NCBI GenBank assembly: GCA_036744635.1
Contig: DAIOHQ010000108.1
Coordinates: forward strand, 1-14,899
From: DAIOHQ01 sp036744635
GTDB taxonomy: Bacteria > Planctomycetota > Phycisphaerae > Tepidisphaerales > Tepidisphaeraceae
DNA length: 14,899 nucleotides
Direction: 5' to 3'
Notes under the pieces: generated by a model
Database searches by the model: none
Told to the model about the DNA's origin: nothing
The model's input: only the letters and a program-made list of their open reading frames with translations
Translations under genes and position numbers: made by a program
Part shown: piece by piece, positions 12,403 to 14,899 of the stretch
Position numbering within the stretch: the first letter of the stretch is position 1
Layout: every line of letters starts with the position of its first letter

Positions 12403-14680
12403 AAGCAGGGAAAGCCGCTCCCTTCGCTTCCTTGCCCTTCAACCGCTCGATGTTCAGCCTGACGTTCGCGCCTTGCAGTTCTCCCTTTTCATTGGTGTAA
12501 AAAATCTCAACCTTGTCGGCGCTGACGATGCGCTGATGGCGGACCCCGGTGAAACCCAGCTCGCCGATCACCTTGCCGCTGTCGAGCTCCACCAGCGCTG
12601 ATCCAAACGCCAGTGCATGTTGACCATCGGCCAGAAAATCGAACGCCCGGCTTTCGCCTTCGCCGCGGCGCGGCGCCCCCAGCCCGGCCGGATACAGGTT
12701 GCTGGCCAGCAGCTTGCCATCGCTCACCGACCAGACCTTCAGCAGCGCCTGATTCCCCTGCTCCAGCAATATCGCCAGCTTCTTCTGGTCCGGCGAAAAG
12801 GCCAGCCCGCACGGCCGGGGAGAGCCGCTCCAGTCCACATCCGTCACCTGGATGCGCTTGCCGCGCACGCTGGTGGTGAGGCTGTAGATTTCGATATACG
12901 CTTCGATCACACCGCGCGCCCCTCGGCTCCGGGTGAGCAGGGCCAGCAGCTCCCCATCGCCGCTGATTTCGAAGCTGCGCCGCGAGTTGTCAAAATCGGC
13001 GGTCACAAAACGCTTGCGCGACACGCCGCTGCGGGCACTGAACAATTCCACGCCATGCGGCCAATGAATGAGGAACTCATCGGCCGAGCGAAATCCCATC
13101 AGCTCCGGAATGGCGGCATCTTTCTGCAGCTCGATCACCCGCGCCACCTTGTCGTTCTCGAATGACCAGACCTGCACGCAAGGCAGCATCGGGAAGCTGG
13201 CGATGCGCAGCAGCAGATCGCCACGCGGCGCCAGGATGTAGCCTGGCGGCACCTTCTCCTCTTTGCCGAACAGCGCCGCCGCCGATTTCCTGCCGGTATC
13301 GGCGTTGCACAACAGCACCGCATCCTGTTGTCCCTTGTCGCCGCGATTGCGGGCAATCGCCGCCATCCATTCGCTCTCGACCGTCGGAAAGATCGCCTCA
13401 ACGGCCCCAAGCGCCGGCGCCATCTTGATGTCGGCAATAAACGGAGAGCTGGCGATATCCGGCTGAGTGACGCGCGCGCCACTCGTCGTGGGCGCTTTTT
13501 CCGGTTCGGTGGGGCTGACCAACGGCCCGATGGAGTCGGGCGTATCGTCCGGCCGCTTCACGGCAATCGCGATCCGCGGATCGCTCTGTCTGGTGGTGGG
13601 AGGATCGGTGAAAATATTGTGCTTGGAACGATCCGGCGGCGACTCCACGTCAATCGGCGTCTCGCCCGCCATCGCTGACCGATTCGTGGTCGGCGGAGTA
13701 TTCCCGCTCGCCAGCGCGGTGGCATCTGGCGGCGCCGCGCCCGTCGTTGCCTCAGCCGGCCCGGTTTTTCTCTTCGCTGCCGGGGACCTCTTATCCGGCG
13801 GCGCGTGTTCCGGGGTGGCCGGCGTCCATCCCAATCCGGGTCCGACCGGGCTGGCCGCCAGGGCTGTGTTGTGTGTCGCCTGCACCACCCCGTTCAGAAT
13901 GATGTTGAAAAGCACGACGATGATCGCCGCCGCAGCCATGCCGCCCAGAAATCCGGCGCTCGCGTACGCCAGCGCCGTCGGAATTTCCCGTTCCTTCACC
14001 CGCATCTGCAGCCACAGCGGCCCGGCCGCGCAGACTACCCCGCCGATGCAGCCGGCGATCAGCCCGAAGCCTGATCCGATGATCTGCCACATCGCGAATG
14101 CCAGCGCAAATGCCAGCAGGAAAACGCTAAACATGCGCCAGTTGGCCTGTGGCGGAAGATCAAAGTTCTCGCGGGCGCCCGCCTTGCGCACACCAATCAT
14201 CGCGATCGGAAAAATCACCAGCGAATACAGGGCGATATAGCCCGCCGCTTTGGCATACGGCAGCCAGCGGATGCCCAAGGTCTCGGCCGCGAAGGTCTCG
14301 CGGGTGATCCAGATCAGGCATCCCACCACCAACACGTACGGCAGCCATTGATCCAATTCGTAACTGAGCGGAAACCGAAACGGCACGTTCTTGCGACGAG
14401 TGGGAATGCCGACGTCCTCGGCGCCGGCCGGCTGGTCAAATTCGTCCAGCGCCTCCAGCGTACCGACTTCCTTCCACGCGCTCGGCTGGCCGGCATTTGC
14501 CGGCGGCATGCCCCCTTCGCGCTTGAGATATTCCAGTAGATCAAATTCCTGCCCCGCTTCCACCGGCTTGGGAATCTGCAGAATATTGCCGCACGACTTA
14601 CAGCGCGCGCGCCGGCCAGCCATTCGCTCATCGGCGATGAACTGCTTGCCGCACTGTCCGCACTTAACCCCGATCGTCAT
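12392..14680 (-). CDS. Zinc-ribbon, multi-pass membrane, beta-propeller-like protein
   Basis: I do not recognise a named family. The 762-aa product begins with an MJ0042-like zinc ribbon (C7-x2-C10, C27-x2-C30, ending LQIPKP). About five hydrophobic helices follow (roughly 113-130, 140-164, 182-203, 204-225 and 236-266). A low-complexity linker rich in P, T, A and S (about 275-410) comes next, and then a C-terminal part (about 415-750) with repeated strand patterns such as LAPRGDLLLRIASF, VQVWSFENDKVARVIEL, FSPDQKKLAILLEQ and LKVWSVSDGKLLA, which fit a WD40/PQQ-like beta-propeller. Such a layout suggests a membrane-anchored binding or scaffold protein. The ATG is preceded by GGGAG with about 7-nt spacing. 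It overlaps the polyprenyl synthase start by 11 nt, so translation is probably coupled, although no functional link is evident. Confidence 0.8.
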   Translation of the reverse strand: MTIGVKCGQCGKQFIADERMAGRRARCKSCGNILQIPKPVEAGQEFDLLEYLKREGGMPPANAGQPSAWKEVGTLEALDEFDQPAGAEDVGIPTRRKNVPFRFPLSYELDQWLPYVLVVGCLIWITRETFAAETLGIRWLPYAKAAGYIALYSLVIFPIAMIGVRKAGARENFDLPPQANWRMFSVFLLAFALAFAMWQIIGSGFGLIAGCIGGVVCAAGPLWLQMRVKEREIPTALAYASAGFLGGMAAAAIIVVLFNIILNGVVQATHNTALAASPVGPGLGWTPATPEHAPPDKRSPAAKRKTGPAEATTGAAPPDATALASGNTPPTTNRSAMAGETPIDVESPPDRSKHNIFTDPPTTRQSDPRIAIAVKRPDDTPDSIGPLVSPTEPEKAPTTSGARVTQPDIASSPFIADIKMAPALGAVEAIFPTVESEWMAAIARNRGDKGQQDAVLLCNADTGRKSAAALFGKEEKVPPGYILAPRGDLLLRIASFPMLPCVQVWSFENDKVARVIELQKDAAIPELMGFRSADEFLIHWPHGVELFSARSGVSRKRFVTADFDNSRRSFEISGDGELLALLTRSRGARGVIEAYIEIYSLTTSVRGKRIQVTDVDWSGSPRPCGLAFSPDQKKLAILLEQGNQALLKVWSVSDGKLLASNLYPAGLGAPRRGEGESRAFDFLADGQHALAFGSALVELDSGKVIGELGFTGVRHQRIVSADKVEIFYTNEKGELQGANVRLNIERLKGKEAKGAAFPAYGR

Positions 14681-14707
14681 GTCGATACTCCCGCAGACCC
14701 TCTGCTT

Positions 14708-14713
14708 ATCATA
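14708..14713 (-). promoter_or_regulatory. -10 element of the 762-aa gene operon
   Basis: TATGAT on the minus strand, 27 nt before the ATG at 14680; the same hexamer serves the rpsA and zinc-ribbon promoters. The -35 region (around 14731-14736) is weak. The predicted leader of about 20 nt contains the SD. Confidence 0.4.
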
Positions 14714-14820
14714 CGCTCACGTAGCTGGAACGGAACCCCGTGCGCCCGGTTGGAAAGCTCCCCGCCTATAGTATGACGCACCACAAAGGTGATTGTTTTC
14801 CAAATATTATGCGAATTCTC

Positions 14821-14890
14821 GGCAATGGGTCAGTTTGAAATTTATGGGTGCCACAGGTCGCGGTACTCCGAGACCTGTGCCGCGTAGCGA
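14821..14890 (-). repeat. Palindromic interspersed repeat, right copy (inverted)
   Basis: This is the reverse-complement partner of 1-77, with three substitutions and without the 7-bp GGCACCC duplication. The hairpin CACAGGTC...GACCTGTG occupies 14852-14879. Just outside, CCGCGT (14880-14885) pairs with ACGCGG (14890-14895) around AGCG, a possible second small hairpin. The stretch 14714-14820 between the promoter and the repeat holds no gene I can support. Confidence 0.85.
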
Positions 14891-14899
14891 CGCGGTAAG

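Noticed and set aside
1..14890. Composite transposon or genomic island bounded by inverted repeats
   Set aside because: The interior holds housekeeping genes (rpsA, mutL, polyprenyl synthase) and no transposase or integrase. A dispersed repeat family at contig ends explains the symmetry better.
1..14899. CRISPR array, tRNA, rRNA or phage genes
   Set aside because: No regularly spaced direct repeats, no cloverleaf-like segment and no phage-type ORF could be found on either strand.

Overview
The window looks like a chromosomal stretch from a GC-rich planctomycete, probably of the Phycisphaerae type. The evidence is the MJ0042-like zinc-ribbon N-termini common in that phylum, a TIGR03790-family exported protein, a six-domain ribosomal protein S1 with a planctomycete-style N-terminus, and high GC with many gly/ala/pro codons. 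The assignment is inference from gene content; no rRNA or tRNA is present to confirm it.

Layout. Positions 1-77 hold one copy of a palindromic repeat, followed by the rpsA terminator (79-120) and rpsA (147-1904, minus). A 0.3 kb divergent region separates rpsA from an NDUFA9-like SDR gene (2198-3160, plus). Converging on it is a two-gene minus-strand unit: a small membrane zinc-ribbon protein (4725-4507) overlapping by 4 nt a GT87-type membrane glycosyltransferase (4510-3185) whose tail resembles a PEP-CTERM segment. Divergent from that are an AMMECR1-domain gene (4860-5429), a 26-bp inverted-repeat element (5533-5614) and an MFS transporter (5695-6948). A minus-strand unit follows: a pentapeptide-like protein (9341-9015), a TIGR03790 exported protein (9018-7228) and a 54-aa zinc ribbon (7148-6984). 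Divergent from it is mutL (9478-11355), whose stop codon is the loop of a perfect 13-bp palindrome. Last comes a minus-strand pair: a 762-aa zinc-ribbon/membrane/beta-propeller protein (14680-12392) overlapping by 11 nt a long-chain polyprenyl diphosphate synthase (12402-11455). A second, inverted copy of the first repeat lies at 14821-14890, so both ends of the window fall in the same repeat family.

How it fits together. Most genes are housekeeping: translation (rpsA), mismatch repair (mutL), isoprenoid chain elongation (polyprenyl synthase). They are mixed with envelope genes of unknown role. No plasmid, phage, CRISPR or defence module is visible. The less ordinary signals are (i) the inverted palindromic repeats at both ends and related palindromes inside, (ii) several genes with a -10 element only 6-7 nt upstream of the likely start, suggesting leaderless mRNAs, (iii) homopolymeric G tracts inside mutL and inside the glycosyltransferase gene, (iv) a structured, Shine-Dalgarno-poor rpsA leader, and (v) a PEP-CTERM-like tail in the same window as a TIGR03790 protein, a family reported to co-occur with exosortase.
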